NCBI GenBank assembly: GCA_937139605.1
Contig: CAKZQG010000028.1
Span: 1-64,000 of the forward strand
Source: an uncultured bacterium
GTDB lineage: Bacteria; DRYD01
DNA: 64,000 nt
Reading direction: 5' to 3'
The notes under the pieces were generated by a model. It saw nothing but the letters and a program-made list of their open reading frames with translations, did not search any database and had not been told where the DNA came from. The position numbers and the translations under genes are program-made. The stretch's first letter is position 1. The number at the start of each line of letters is the position of its first letter. Shown one piece after another: positions 8,809 to 18,364 of this stretch.

Positions 8809-9711
8809 ATGATAAAAAATAAAAACAAAAATAAAAAAGTAATTTTTAAATTATTGGTTTTTGTTTTTTTTATATTAATTTATTTTATAAAAAATGTAGT
8901 GTATTCTAATCAAGTTAATGAAGAAAATCAAGAAGATTATAATGATAATAAACTAAAAGCTGTTCTTATTATAAATACTGTGCCTTCCAATTGTTCAGTG
9001 TATGTTGATAATGTTTTTATAGGTAATACTCCATTAAGAGCTGAGATTTCTCCTGGACAACATTTAATAAGAGTTTCATATGACGATAATTATGTATCTG
9101 AATTTATTAAGTTAATAGCTTTTGCTAAACACACTTATAAATATGATATTCAATTAAAATATACTTCTCTTGGAGCTTATAAAAAAGCTAAAAATTATTT
9201 AGAACAAGAAAATTACCTATACTCTAGAGAATATTTCTTATTATCTACTAAAAGTTATGGAAAACTTATACCTGAAGCTTATTTTTATGCAGGATATATA
9301 AGTTTTATTTTAAAGGAATTTGATAAGGCGGAAAAATATTTATTACAATATATCAGTTATAATAGTAGCAGTTTATCTAGTTGGTTTATGTTAGGAGAAA
9401 GTAGAAATACTTTAAATAAGATTTCTTTAGCAATTGCATCTTATAAAGAAGCCCTAAAAATTATATATCCTAAAACTAATAATATTTTTAATTCGACTTA
9501 TGCTACTTACGAAGAACAACAAAAATTAGAAAAAGAGATTATTAAAAAGCCTACTTTAGATAATTACATAAAATTAGCAAGAATTTATGAGTTAAAAGGT
9601 GATTTAAAAAGTGCTTTATATTATTACAGAAAAGCTGTTATGCTTTTTAATATCGATATATCAGATCCATATATGAAAAAAAATGATATAATAGAAGATG
9701 AAGAAAAATAA
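8809..9711 (+). CDS. PEGA-domain protein with tetratricopeptide repeats
   Basis: After an N-terminal hydrophobic anchor (about residues 10-33), residues ~48-120 form a PEGA domain: VPSNCSVYVDNVFIGNTP followed by a SPGQHLIRVSYD stretch. Residues ~125-290 contain TPR-like helix pairs, for example AYFYAGYISFILKEFDKAEK and IASYKEALKI. It is probably anchored in the inner membrane facing the periplasm. PEGA domains occur on surface-layer and envelope proteins; the actual binding partner is unknown. It lies between the foldase and the slipin, which points to envelope upkeep. Confidence 0.75.
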   Translation: MIKNKNKNKKVIFKLLVFVFFILIYFIKNVVYSNQVNEENQEDYNDNKLKAVLIINTVPSNCSVYVDNVFIGNTPLRAEISPGQHLIRVSYDDNYVSEFIKLIAFAKHTYKYDIQLKYTSLGAYKKAKNYLEQENYLYSREYFLLSTKSYGKLIPEAYFYAGYISFILKEFDKAEKYLLQYISYNSSSLSSWFMLGESRNTLNKISLAIASYKEALKIIYPKTNNIFNSTYATYEEQQKLEKEIIKKPTLDNYIKLARIYELKGDLKSALYYYRKAVMLFNIDISDPYMKKNDIIEDEEK

Positions 9712-9756
9712 TATTAATTATAATATAAAATAAAAATTTAACGGAGGTATTTTATT

Positions 9757-10569
9757 ATGACAGGTATTTTATCGATATTATTTTTTCTGATAATTATCTT
9801 TTTTGCTTTTATATTACCTTTAATAACGAGTATTATAAAAATAGTTAATCAATATGAGAGGGGAATTATTTTAAGATTAGGTAGGTTTAATAGGGTAGTG
9901 GAACCAGGGCTTGTTATTTTAATACCAATAATAGATAGAATTGTATTAATAGATATAAGAGAAGTACCATTAAATTTACCTTCTCAGGAGGTTATAACTG
10001 CTGATAATATAACTATAAAGGTTAGTGCAGTAGTTTATTTTCAAGTAATTAAACCTGAAGATGCTTTTTTAAAAATCCAGGATTATGTTAGCGCTACTTT
10101 TCAATTAGCACAAACTACTTTAAGGAACGTTGTTGGACAATCTGAATTAGATGAAATATTACAACATAGAGAAAAAATAAATTTAAAAATAAGGGAAATA
10201 GTTGATGAAACTACTCAAAAATGGGGAATTAAAATAACTTTAGTTGAAATAAAAGATATAGAATTACCAGAAGCAATGCAAAGAGCTATGGCAAAGCAAG
10301 CAGAAGCTGAAAGGGAAAGAAGAGCTAAAATTATACACGCTGAAGGTGAATATCAAGCAGCTCAAAAATTAACAGAAGCTGCTACTTTAATGGCTACTCA
10401 ACCTGTAACTATCCAATTAAGATTATTACAAGTATTAACTGAAATATCTCAAAATAAAGGTTCTATTATAGTTTTACCTATTCCAACTTCCTTAGTTGAA
10501 ATTATATCTAAAATTGATAAAATCGATAAAATTGAAAATATAACAAAAAATCTAAAAAATAATGAGTAA
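9757..10569 (+). CDS. SPFH/band 7 (stomatin, slipin) membrane protein
   Basis: One transmembrane helix (about residues 3-28) is followed by a band 7 domain: NQYERGIILRLGRFNRVVEPG, EVITADNITIKVSAVVYFQV and TLRNVVGQSELDEIL. A charged helix AMAKQAEAERERRAKIIHAE and an oligomerisation tail follow. It is 270 aa, as usual for bacterial slipins. Such proteins form membrane microdomain scaffolds. Slipins are normally next to an NfeD gene; none is present here. A Shine-Dalgarno GGAGGT lies 10 bases before the ATG. Confidence 0.9.
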   Translation: MTGILSILFFLIIIFFAFILPLITSIIKIVNQYERGIILRLGRFNRVVEPGLVILIPIIDRIVLIDIREVPLNLPSQEVITADNITIKVSAVVYFQVIKPEDAFLKIQDYVSATFQLAQTTLRNVVGQSELDEILQHREKINLKIREIVDETTQKWGIKITLVEIKDIELPEAMQRAMAKQAEAERERRAKIIHAEGEYQAAQKLTEAATLMATQPVTIQLRLLQVLTEISQNKGSIIVLPIPTSLVEIISKIDKIDKIENITKNLKNNE

Positions 10570-10623
10570 TATTATATTAAAATTATATAAATTAAAATAA
10601 AAAATAAGAGAGGTAAAATAATT

Positions 10624-12537
10624 ATGAAAGAGTTTTATTATCCTTATTTAAATAAATATTTACAATTTTATCAATTTAGTATAGAAAATTCAGAAGATTT
10701 TTGGTCTATACAAGCTAATATTTTACCTTGGTTTAAAAAATGGGATAAAGTTTTAGAAAGTAATGGTAATTTTCATAAATGGTTCATTGGAGGATTATTA
10801 AATGCTTCCTATGTTTGTTTAGATCAACATGTTATTAATAATTTCAATAAAGATAAAATAGCTTATTATTATGAAAATGAATTAGGAGAAACAAAAAGTG
10901 TTAGTTATTATCAATTATATTTAATGGTCAATAATTTAGCAACGAGATTAAAAGATTTAGGGGTTAATAAAGGGGATGTTATTTTAATTTATATGCCGTT
11001 AAATATAGAAGCAATAGTTTCGATGTTAGCTGTAGCTAGGTTGGGTGCTATACATAATGTAGTCTTTTCAGGATTCTCTAAAAACTCCATATTAGACAGA
11101 ATTATTGATAGTAAAGCTAAATATATTATTACTACTACTCATACTTATAGAAAAGGAAAAATAATTGATCTTAAAAGCAATATTGACTTTATTATTAATG
11201 AATATAAAGATATAAAAAATGTTATACTTTTTGATAGAAAAAAAGATTATAAAATAGATAATTTAGATCCTAAGTATATAGTTATAGATAATTTGGATGG
11301 ATATAATTATATAGATCCAGTTATTGTAGAATCTAATGAACCATTATTTGTTTTATATACTTCTGGTACAACTGGTAAGCCTAAGGGGATAGTTCATTCT
11401 ACTGGGGGGTATTTAGTTTATGTAGCTAATACTTTAAAATGGGGATTTAATTTGGGGTATGATAGTATTTGGTGGTGTACAGCTGATATAGGTTGGATTA
11501 CGGGGCATTCCTATGTAGTTTATGCACCACTTACTTTAGGAGTTAGTAGTTTTATTTATGAAGGTGCTCCGGATTATCCTGATCCTTCTAAATGGTGGGC
11601 ATTAATAGAAAAATATAAAATTACAGAGTTTTATACATCTCCTACTGCATTAAGAATGTTTATGAGATACCCTTTAGAATATATTAAAAAACACAATTTA
11701 AGTAGCTTGAGGGTATTAGGTAGTGTAGGGGAGCCAATAAATCCTGAGGTTTGGGTTTGGTATTTTGAGAACATTGGAAATAGTGTATGTCCTATAATAG
11801 ATACTTGGTGGCAAACAGAAACTGGAGGTTTTATGATTGCTCCGTTTATGGGGATAATTCCATTAAAGCCTGGGTTTGCTTCCTTACCTTTTCCTGGGGT
11901 AGTAGTAGATGTAGTTGATGAAAACGGTAGTAGTTTAAATGCAAACGAAAAGGGATTTTTAGTAATAAAGAAACCTTGGCCAGGATTAATGAAAACTATT
12001 CTAAATGATGAAGAAAAATATAATCAAATTTATTGGTCTAAATTTAAAGGCTGGTATTGCCCTGGAGATTATGCTATTAAAGATGAAAATGGATATATTC
12101 AATTATTAGGTAGAGCAGATGAAGTTATAAAAATAGCAGGACATAGAATCGGAACTTTTGAAGTAGAAAGTGCTATTTTAGAGAATCATAAAGTAGCAGA
12201 AGCTGCAGTAGTTGGAGTACCTGATGAAATCAAGGGAGAAGTTATTAATGCATTTGTTGTTCTTAAACAGGAATTTAATCATTTAAAAGACAATGTAAAT
12301 ATACATAATGAGATAAAACAAACAGTTAGAGATGTAATGGGGCCTGTTGTTATTATTGATAAAATATTTATAGTTGATAAATTACCTAAAACTAGAAGTG
12401 GAAAAATTATGAGAAGATTATTAAAAGCAGTATTATTAGGTAAAGAATTAGGAGATACTACTACTTTAGAAGATGAAGCTTCTATTGAGGAAGTTAAACA
12501 TGCTTATCAAGAGCTAAAGCAAAGCCTCAATAAATAA
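10624..12537 (+). CDS. acs: Acetyl-CoA synthetase (AMP-forming)
   Basis: It activates acetate to acetyl-CoA through acetyl-AMP. Landmarks are the P-loop-like YTSGTTGKPKG, the acetate-pocket and adenylate motif DTWWQTETGG, the hinge/A8 region GRADEVIKIAGHRIG and the catalytic lysine K594 in RSGKIMRRLLK. That lysine is the residue acetylated by Pat-type enzymes in this family. The 637-aa length is typical of Acs. It is monocistronic or weakly coupled to the upstream slipin. It implies acetate use, or recapture of overflow acetate. Confidence 0.95.
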   Translation: MKEFYYPYLNKYLQFYQFSIENSEDFWSIQANILPWFKKWDKVLESNGNFHKWFIGGLLNASYVCLDQHVINNFNKDKIAYYYENELGETKSVSYYQLYLMVNNLATRLKDLGVNKGDVILIYMPLNIEAIVSMLAVARLGAIHNVVFSGFSKNSILDRIIDSKAKYIITTTHTYRKGKIIDLKSNIDFIINEYKDIKNVILFDRKKDYKIDNLDPKYIVIDNLDGYNYIDPVIVESNEPLFVLYTSGTTGKPKGIVHSTGGYLVYVANTLKWGFNLGYDSIWWCTADIGWITGHSYVVYAPLTLGVSSFIYEGAPDYPDPSKWWALIEKYKITEFYTSPTALRMFMRYPLEYIKKHNLSSLRVLGSVGEPINPEVWVWYFENIGNSVCPIIDTWWQTETGGFMIAPFMGIIPLKPGFASLPFPGVVVDVVDENGSSLNANEKGFLVIKKPWPGLMKTILNDEEKYNQIYWSKFKGWYCPGDYAIKDENGYIQLLGRADEVIKIAGHRIGTFEVESAILENHKVAEAAVVGVPDEIKGEVINAFVVLKQEFNHLKDNVNIHNEIKQTVRDVMGPVVIIDKIFIVDKLPKTRSGKIMRRLLKAVLLGKELGDTTTLEDEASIEEVKHAYQELKQSLNK

Positions 12538-12563
12538 TTAAATTAAATTAAATTAAATTAATT
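12538..12563 (+). repeat. Short tandem repeat (AAATT)5
   Basis: About five copies of the pentanucleotide AAATT follow directly after the acs stop codon. The repeat lies between acs and the NUDIX gene. It could vary in copy number by slippage; no function is evident. Confidence 0.8.
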
Positions 12564-12628
12564 TTTAAATTAAACTTAAAAATTAAACTTACAAAATAAA
12601 ATTTTACCGTTTTTTTAGGAGGTTAAGA

Positions 12629-13150
12629 GTGTATATATTTGAAGGGAATTTATTAAAATTGAAAAAAGAAGACGGTTATGAACTAGTAGAGCATCCAGGA
12701 GCATGTGCTATTATTATACATTTTAAAGATAAAAATGATGAAAATGATGAAAAAATCTGTTTGGTAAAGCAATTTAGGAAAGCTGTAAAAAAATTCTTAT
12801 GGGAAATCCCTGCAGGTAAAATTGATAAAGAGGATACTAATTTAATTGAAACTATAAAACGGGAAGCATTTGAAGAAACTGGAATAACTATTGATGAAAA
12901 AAATATAAAATACTTAGGATATATTTACACTACTCCTGCTTTTTCTAATGAAGTTATCCATATTTTCTATTATTTTTTAGAATCTTTAGATAATATTTCT
13001 TTAAAACAAATTGATTTTCAAGAAATAAATGAAATAAAATTCTTCTCTATAAATGAAATAAAAAAAATGATATTAAATCATGAAATAACTGATACTAAAA
13101 CCTTATCTGCTTTTACTTTTGCTAGTATTAATAACTTAATAAAATTATAG
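12629..13150 (+). CDS. NUDIX hydrolase, ADP-ribose pyrophosphatase-like
   Basis: The start is GTG, fixed by a perfect AGGAGG six bases upstream (12617-12622). The Nudix box runs from AGKIDKED through REAFEETGI. Compared with the G-x5-E-x7-RE-U-x-EE-x-G-U consensus it carries one extra residue before the RE pair, but the REx2EE metal-binding core is intact. The preceding EIPAGK sequence is typical of the ADP-ribose pyrophosphatase (NudF) subgroup, which cleaves ADP-ribose to AMP and ribose-5-phosphate. ruvC starts 32 bases downstream. Confidence 0.87.
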   Translation: MYIFEGNLLKLKKEDGYELVEHPGACAIIIHFKDKNDENDEKICLVKQFRKAVKKFLWEIPAGKIDKEDTNLIETIKREAFEETGITIDEKNIKYLGYIYTTPAFSNEVIHIFYYFLESLDNISLKQIDFQEINEIKFFSINEIKKMILNHEITDTKTLSAFTFASINNLIKL

Positions 13151-13181
13151 AATTTTATAAAATTATATTCTTTTACTAAAA

Positions 13182-13703
13182 GTGGTTTTATCTTTAATAA
13201 AAAAGGAAGAAGTAATAATAGGTATAGATGCAGGAACTACGCGAGTAGGCTATTCTATTTTAAGTATTTATAAAGGTAAGTCTAAAAATCTTTCTCAAAA
13301 TTCCAAAATTAAGTTAATTTCTTTTGGGTTATTAAATATTACTGAAACTGAGCATCACTTAAGATTAAAACAAATTTATAAGGAATTTATTAAACTTTTA
13401 AAAAAATATAAGCCTAAAAAAGTTATCATAGAAAGGTTATATTTTAATCTAAATGCTAAAACTGCTATGGAAGTTAGCCAAGCTGTTGGGGTTATAACTT
13501 TAGCTTGTGTTTTAAATAATGTTTTTGTAGATTATTTAACTCCAACTCAAGTTAAATCTATAATAACTAGCAATGGAAAAGCTACAAAACAAGATATAGC
13601 CCAAAAAATAAAACAGTTCTTTAATATCCAAGAAAAACTAATAGATGATATTACCGATGCAATTGCTATTTCCTTGGCTTTTGTTATAAAGGAATATACT
13701 TAA
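13182..13703 (+). CDS. ruvC: Crossover junction endodeoxyribonuclease RuvC
   Basis: Holliday-junction resolvase of the RuvABC pathway. Catalytic acidic residues are visible: D16 in GIDAGTTRVGY, E in VIIERLYF, and the pair in DDITDAIAISLA. The NAKTAMEVSQAVGVI and LTPTQVKSIITSNGKATKQ stretches are family hallmarks. The 173-aa length is normal. It starts at GTG with no clear Shine-Dalgarno, so the exact start is uncertain by a few codons. ruvA and ruvB are not adjacent. The gene converges on the serpin gene. Confidence 0.92.
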   Translation: MVLSLIKKEEVIIGIDAGTTRVGYSILSIYKGKSKNLSQNSKIKLISFGLLNITETEHHLRLKQIYKEFIKLLKKYKPKKVIIERLYFNLNAKTAMEVSQAVGVITLACVLNNVFVDYLTPTQVKSIITSNGKATKQDIAQKIKQFFNIQEKLIDDITDAIAISLAFVIKEYT

Positions 13704-13802
13704 CTTTAAATCATATAAAACTATAAAAAAAGTTAATTTGACATACTTTGATAAAACTTAAAATTTATAATGAATTAGTATAGTAATGTTTATATAATCT
13801 TT

Positions 13803-15086
13803 TTAGTTTTCAGTAGGATTAGAAATTTTACCTATAAACAAGATTAAATTAGAATCTTTAGCTTTAATAAGAAATAAAAATGGCCTATTAGCTTTAAATA
13901 TCTTTTGATTTTCTTTAATTGATGTAGTTCCTAATATAGCTCCAGTAGCGGCTGCTGCTTCAGTTCCTTCTTCATTTACTTCTATAAATGCTTTATGAAA
14001 TACCCCTGTTATATAGAGTTTCTCTTTTTTAGTTATTCCTGAAAAGTTAGCTAATGATTCATTAAAAGCATCTTTTACCCCCATTTTTAATAGATATTCT
14101 TTTAAATCATATGAGGTTTCAAGTTTAAATTTGGGAATAATTACTTCGTCTAACTCCTCTTGCTTTAGTTTATTTATAAAATTAATTATATCTTTATAAC
14201 TTAACTTTTGCAATAATTCATTAATATCTATGTTTTCATTTGGTAGAATTATTATCATTGATAAATTATTTCCTTTATATGGCAATTCTATAATTTCAAG
14301 CTCATTAATTTTTAAATAGTTTAATTTTACTTTTTGTTTATGCATCATAGAAATCTCGACTGTTTTACCTTTTTTTACATAAAACATATCTTTTGCTGTT
14401 AAAGATTTATCAAACTCATATATCCAAGTACCTTTAAAATATATAGCGTTGGTTATAACAATTCTTGTTAGATAGTTAATAGATCCTTTTGGTAGAAAAT
14501 CTTTTATTTTTTCTTCTGTATGTTTATAAATGTAGTTATTAATTTCATTTCTAGCTTCTTCTGATTTATAGAAATCAAGATTTTTTACTTCTGAATTATA
14601 ATAAATTTTGGCATTTTCTATATAGTTTTTAAGGATAGGGTAATTTTTTTGAATCCATAAAGCATTTACTACCTTTAAAATATAGCTTTCTTGGTTTTTA
14701 TTAAAATATTTATATAATTCTTTTGATTCTATTTTAATATTTTGAGTATCTTTGGGTAAATAAAGTACTTTCAATATTTGGTTAGCTGTATTTCCTTTTG
14801 AGCCCTCATATACTACTAAAAGAACATTTAATAAACTATAAGGAGAATAAAAAATATTTTTTTCTTTATTATTATCTAATAATTCAAAATATAAATTAAA
14901 GCAAAATTTATTATTAATTTCAGATATATTTTTTAACATTTCCTTAGGATTATTAATTTTTTTTTGTATGAAATTATTATTATTGTGATCTTTTGAAAAA
15001 ATTGTAAATATAAATAATATATTAAAAATAGAAAAATAAATAATAAAACTATTTATATTTTTAAAATTCAGGATTTTTTTTATCAT
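13803..15086 (-). CDS. Secreted serpin (serine or cysteine protease inhibitor)
   Basis: A suicide-type protease inhibitor. It has an N-terminal hydrophobic signal (about residues 12-30), then the full serpin fold: NIFYSPYSLLNVLLVVYEGSKG, TNAIYFKGTWIYEFD, LPYKGNNLSMIIILP and FKANRPFLFLI. The reactive loop has an inhibitory hinge EEGTEAAAATG, with G374 as P15 and the alanines at P12-P9. Counting from there puts P1-P1' near T388-S389, with an uncertainty of a few residues because the distal loop is about three residues longer than in alpha-1-antitrypsin. An AAGGAG Shine-Dalgarno precedes the ATG. Serpins are patchy in bacteria, which suggests transfer. The target protease is unknown. Confidence 0.93.
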   Translation of the reverse strand: MIKKILNFKNINSFIIYFSIFNILFIFTIFSKDHNNNNFIQKKINNPKEMLKNISEINNKFCFNLYFELLDNNKEKNIFYSPYSLLNVLLVVYEGSKGNTANQILKVLYLPKDTQNIKIESKELYKYFNKNQESYILKVVNALWIQKNYPILKNYIENAKIYYNSEVKNLDFYKSEEARNEINNYIYKHTEEKIKDFLPKGSINYLTRIVITNAIYFKGTWIYEFDKSLTAKDMFYVKKGKTVEISMMHKQKVKLNYLKINELEIIELPYKGNNLSMIIILPNENIDINELLQKLSYKDIINFINKLKQEELDEVIIPKFKLETSYDLKEYLLKMGVKDAFNESLANFSGITKKEKLYITGVFHKAFIEVNEEGTEAAAATGAILGTTSIKENQKIFKANRPFLFLIKAKDSNLILFIGKISNPTEN

Positions 15087-15116
15087 AAATTTATCTCCTT
15101 TAAATTTCTATTTTTT

Positions 15117-15517
15117 TTATTTTTTTCTTTTTATAATGAATCCATTTTCAATTTTGGAAAAACCTAATTTAGGGTAGTATTCTATTGTATTTGTTGCAGC
15201 TAATAAAATTAAAGAAGTTTCTTCAGGATTTCTTTTAAAATTAGCTTTATTAATTTTCTTCCTATTCCTTTTTTTTGATATCTTTTTTTGACAGCTAAAT
15301 CTGCTAAGTAGCAAGCATAACAAAAATCTGTTAAAGCTCTTGCTATTGCTATTAAATTATCTCCATCCCAAACACTTATAATTAAATTAGAATTTAGGTA
15401 CATTTTCTTTATTCTATTGTAATCAATTATAGGTCTATTTAAACCTGAATCAGTATATAATTCTATTATTTTTTCTATTGGGGGAATTTCATTTACCTTA
15501 AAAATAAAATTATTCAT
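15117..15517 (-). pseudogene. GNAT-family N-acetyltransferase with a one-base frameshift
   Basis: The first frame (starting at 15517) encodes a GNAT N-terminus and the acetyl-CoA pyrophosphate loop KKRYQKKGIGRKLI, then stops. The expected continuation is in the next frame: NPEETSLILLAATNTIEYY and PKLGF, ending IENGFIIKRKK at 15117. Adding one A in the GAAAT at 15228-15232 joins them as ...KLILKENPEETSL..., the length and order expected for this small family. It is therefore one ~134-aa gene with a single-base deletion. This may be decay or a sequencing error; no other damage is visible. The substrate is unknown. Confidence 0.8.
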
Positions 15518-15678
15518 ATTAATCTACTTTTTATTTTTACTTAAATTTTAAAAATCCTTTTTATTTATTTTAATTCTTTTGTTATTTAAAAAGGAGAAAA
15601 TAAAGGAAACTATAAATATAATAAAAAATGTAAAAAAAATATAAAAAATGAAATATAAAGAATGATACAAAAATACTA

Positions 15679-17079
15679 ATGATGTTGGATTTTTTAGAAT
15701 ATAGAATAAAAAAACTAAATAACAAAGAAATAAATATTAATAAAAAGTTTATTATTTATGTAATGGAGGCTAGCCAAAGAGAAGATTATAATCATGCCCT
15801 AGAATTTTCTATATATCAATCAAATATTTTAAAAAAACCTTTACTGGTTATTTTTTTTGTAACTGATAAGTTTAAATATTCTAATATAAGATATTATAAA
15901 TTTATGTTAGAAGGTATAGTAAAGACTAAATATGAAATAGAGAGTAGGGGAGTAAAATTTTTGATAGTTAAGGATACTTTTGTAAATGGTACATTAAATT
16001 TATCTAAAGATGCTGCTTTAATAGTTTTTGATAAAAACTATCTTAGAACTCAAAGAATCTGGAGAAAAAAAGTTTCTGAATTACTTGATTGTGCATCTTT
16101 TGAAATAGAAAGTGATGTTGTAGTACCTGTTGAATTAATATCTAATAATTTAATACCTTATGCCTATATTTATAGGCAAAAATTAGAAAAAATAAGAGAT
16201 ATTTTTTTAAAGAAAGTACCTAAATTAGAACCTAAAATAAAATCTATTGATATTAAAATTCCTAATTACCAAAATGCTTTTGAATTGCCTTCTTTAAATA
16301 ATAATTTTAATATATTAGTAAGTTATATTTTAAATGAATTAAATATAGATAAAAGTTTAAGTACAGTAGAAAAATATTATATAGGTGGTTCTGATGAAGC
16401 TTATAAAAAATTAAATGATTTTATAAATAACAAGCTTTTTAGATATAAGGAATTTAGGAGTCATCCTGATAAGGATTATACTTCTAATTTAAGTCCTTAC
16501 TTACATTTTGGACAAATTTCTCCTATTAAAATAGTAATGGAAATATTAAAATATTATGAAATAAATGATGACAATGTTAAGAGTTTTTTTAATGAACTTA
16601 TAATTTGGAGAGAGTTAGCAAGAAATTATGTTTTATTTAACGAATTTTACAATCAATATGAAGGATTACCATTATGGGCTAAAAATACTCTATATGAGCA
16701 TATTAATGATAAAAGGGAATATATATATGATTTAAAAGATTTAGAAGAGGCGAATACCCATGATATTTATTGGAATGCAGCTCAAAAGGAGATGTTATTA
16801 ACTGGTAAGATGCATAACTATATGAGGATGTACTGGGCTAAAAAGATAATTGAATGGTCTAAAAGTCCAAAACAAGCTTTTGATATTGCATGCTATCTTA
16901 ATGATAAGTACCTATTAGATGGCAGGGATGCTAATGGATATGCTGGCATATCGTGGTGTTTTGGTGCTTTTGATAGACCTTTTAAAGAAAGAAATATTTT
17001 CGGAAAAATTAGATATATGTCAGATAAAGCTTTAAAAAATAAATTTGATATCCAAAAATATTTAGATAAATATTTATAA
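15679..17079 (+). CDS. phr: Class II CPD photolyase (deoxyribodipyrimidine photo-lyase)
   Basis: A flavoprotein that repairs cyclobutane pyrimidine dimers with light. Class II features are present: MEASQREDYNHALEFSI near residue 30, RYYKFMLEGI, the FAD-domain stretch LSPYLHFGQISPIK, and the C-terminal signature NGYAGISWCFGAFDRPF followed by FGKIRYMS. The length is 466 aa, normal for class II. Two consecutive ATGs start the gene and I use the first. The surrounding intergenic DNA is A-rich and has no clear Shine-Dalgarno. It suggests the organism meets light at least sometimes, or acquired the gene. Confidence 0.93.
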   Translation: MMLDFLEYRIKKLNNKEININKKFIIYVMEASQREDYNHALEFSIYQSNILKKPLLVIFFVTDKFKYSNIRYYKFMLEGIVKTKYEIESRGVKFLIVKDTFVNGTLNLSKDAALIVFDKNYLRTQRIWRKKVSELLDCASFEIESDVVVPVELISNNLIPYAYIYRQKLEKIRDIFLKKVPKLEPKIKSIDIKIPNYQNAFELPSLNNNFNILVSYILNELNIDKSLSTVEKYYIGGSDEAYKKLNDFINNKLFRYKEFRSHPDKDYTSNLSPYLHFGQISPIKIVMEILKYYEINDDNVKSFFNELIIWRELARNYVLFNEFYNQYEGLPLWAKNTLYEHINDKREYIYDLKDLEEANTHDIYWNAAQKEMLLTGKMHNYMRMYWAKKIIEWSKSPKQAFDIACYLNDKYLLDGRDANGYAGISWCFGAFDRPFKERNIFGKIRYMSDKALKNKFDIQKYLDKYL

Positions 17080-17141
17080 TAACTAAAAAAAATATAAAAA
17101 TAGTAAAAAGAGCAGGGGAGTAGTAAAATTTTATTTTAAAT

Positions 17142-17717
17142 TTAATTTTGCTTAATTTTTTTAGGTTTGTAGATAAGTACATATAAGTTGGTATCTTTTA
17201 AAATTTCCTTTATTAATTCTTCTATTTTAATAGGGTCTAGTTTTCCCGCTCCAGCTCCTAACAATGGTAGTATTATTTTTTTTACAGGCTTATTTAAGAC
17301 ATTACTTAGATAATCTAAATTATTTTTTATCCAGTTTAAAGCTGTTTTAATTATTTCATAATCGCTTGGGTATCTCCAATCTATTTTTGTAGGTAAATTT
17401 AAAATTAGAAAATCTTTTTCCTTATATATATGGGGACTATAAGATAATATTTTTTTTACTTGAAATTTATGAAAAATTAATTCCTTATTATAAGATATAA
17501 ATTCTGATTCTATTAAAGCTTTTATATGGATATCATTTTTGTAGCAAGCTTTTTTATAATCTTCAAACATTTTTGGGAATTTATTTTTAAACTCTTTAGC
17601 AATTCCTTTTCCCATAACTCCAACAGTATTAACTGAATTAACCATAATATCAACTTTATAACTAAAAAAATCTCCACTAACTATTTCAAAAATTGCTGTT
17701 TCTTTTTTTTCTAGCAT
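17142..17717 (-). CDS. darG: DarG-like macrodomain antitoxin
   Basis: A single macro domain (191 aa): DIMVNSVNTVGVMGKGIAKE near the start is the ADP-ribose-binding loop, and ILPLLGAGAGKLD is the second loop. This matches DarG, which removes ADP-ribose from thymidine in DNA and neutralises DarT. The long C-terminal DarT-binding region of the E. coli-type protein is absent, so it resembles short DarG forms. It lies 59 bases downstream of darT on the same strand. Its own AGGAGG Shine-Dalgarno is stronger than that of darT, which would favour antitoxin excess. Confidence 0.88.
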   Translation of the reverse strand: MLEKKETAIFEIVSGDFFSYKVDIMVNSVNTVGVMGKGIAKEFKNKFPKMFEDYKKACYKNDIHIKALIESEFISYNKELIFHKFQVKKILSYSPHIYKEKDFLILNLPTKIDWRYPSDYEIIKTALNWIKNNLDYLSNVLNKPVKKIILPLLGAGAGKLDPIKIEELIKEILKDTNLYVLIYKPKKIKQN

Positions 17718-17776
17718 TGTACATACCTCCTTTTAGTTTTAATTATTTAAAACTAAATAAAAAATAAAATAAAAAA

Positions 17777-18364
17777 TTAATCTTTAAAAAAGAAATAAGA
17801 ACTGATAATAATAGGTAAATTACAATTTAGGTAATTTAAGTTATTTTTAGTAGAAAAATTGGAGACGTATATTTCTTTTATATAGGAAATTTCAACTATA
17901 TCAGGGACTAAACATTCTGCCATAAGTTCTATTTTAACTCTCCAATTATTATACCAAATTTTAGCTTTTGTATTTAATTTTATTTTATTTAAAGTATAAT
18001 AATCTATATCAGAAATTGAGTAAAAATTAGAATACGCGGATGCGGCATTTCCATCTGTAATAAAAACCCCATCTTTATAAATAACATTTCCATCTATTCC
18101 AAGAACAACTATATTATTTTCTCCAAATTCCTTAATAACCCTATATAACATAGGGTTTCTAGGTTGAAAATATAAATTAACATAATCTAATAAATTCTTA
18201 TTAGCTGGTGTTTTTATTAATTCTCTTCTTTTTATAATATAATTATCAAAAATTCTCGTATAATTTAATTGAGAATTTTTAATTCTATTATGGGAATAAA
18301 TTCCAAATTTTAAAATAGATTCCAAATTTAAAATATGAAGTATATAATAGAATCTATAAATCAT
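17777..18364 (-). CDS. darT: DarT-like DNA thymidine ADP-ribosyltransferase toxin (DUF4433)
   Basis: DarT-type toxins ADP-ribosylate thymidine bases in single-stranded DNA using NAD+. The family pattern is clear: ILHILNLESILKFGIYSHNR at the N-terminus, then DYVNLYFQPRNPMLYRV, VFITDGNAASAYSNFY and MAECLVPD, where E150 is the likely catalytic glutamate. The 195-aa length is typical. It is first in a two-gene operon with darG. A 13-bp perfect inverted repeat lies about 165 bases upstream. DarTG works as a toxin-antitoxin and anti-phage system in other bacteria; here it looks intact. Confidence 0.88.
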   Translation of the reverse strand: MIYRFYYILHILNLESILKFGIYSHNRIKNSQLNYTRIFDNYIIKRRELIKTPANKNLLDYVNLYFQPRNPMLYRVIKEFGENNIVVLGIDGNVIYKDGVFITDGNAASAYSNFYSISDIDYYTLNKIKLNTKAKIWYNNWRVKIELMAECLVPDIVEISYIKEIYVSNFSTKNNLNYLNCNLPIIISSYFFFKD

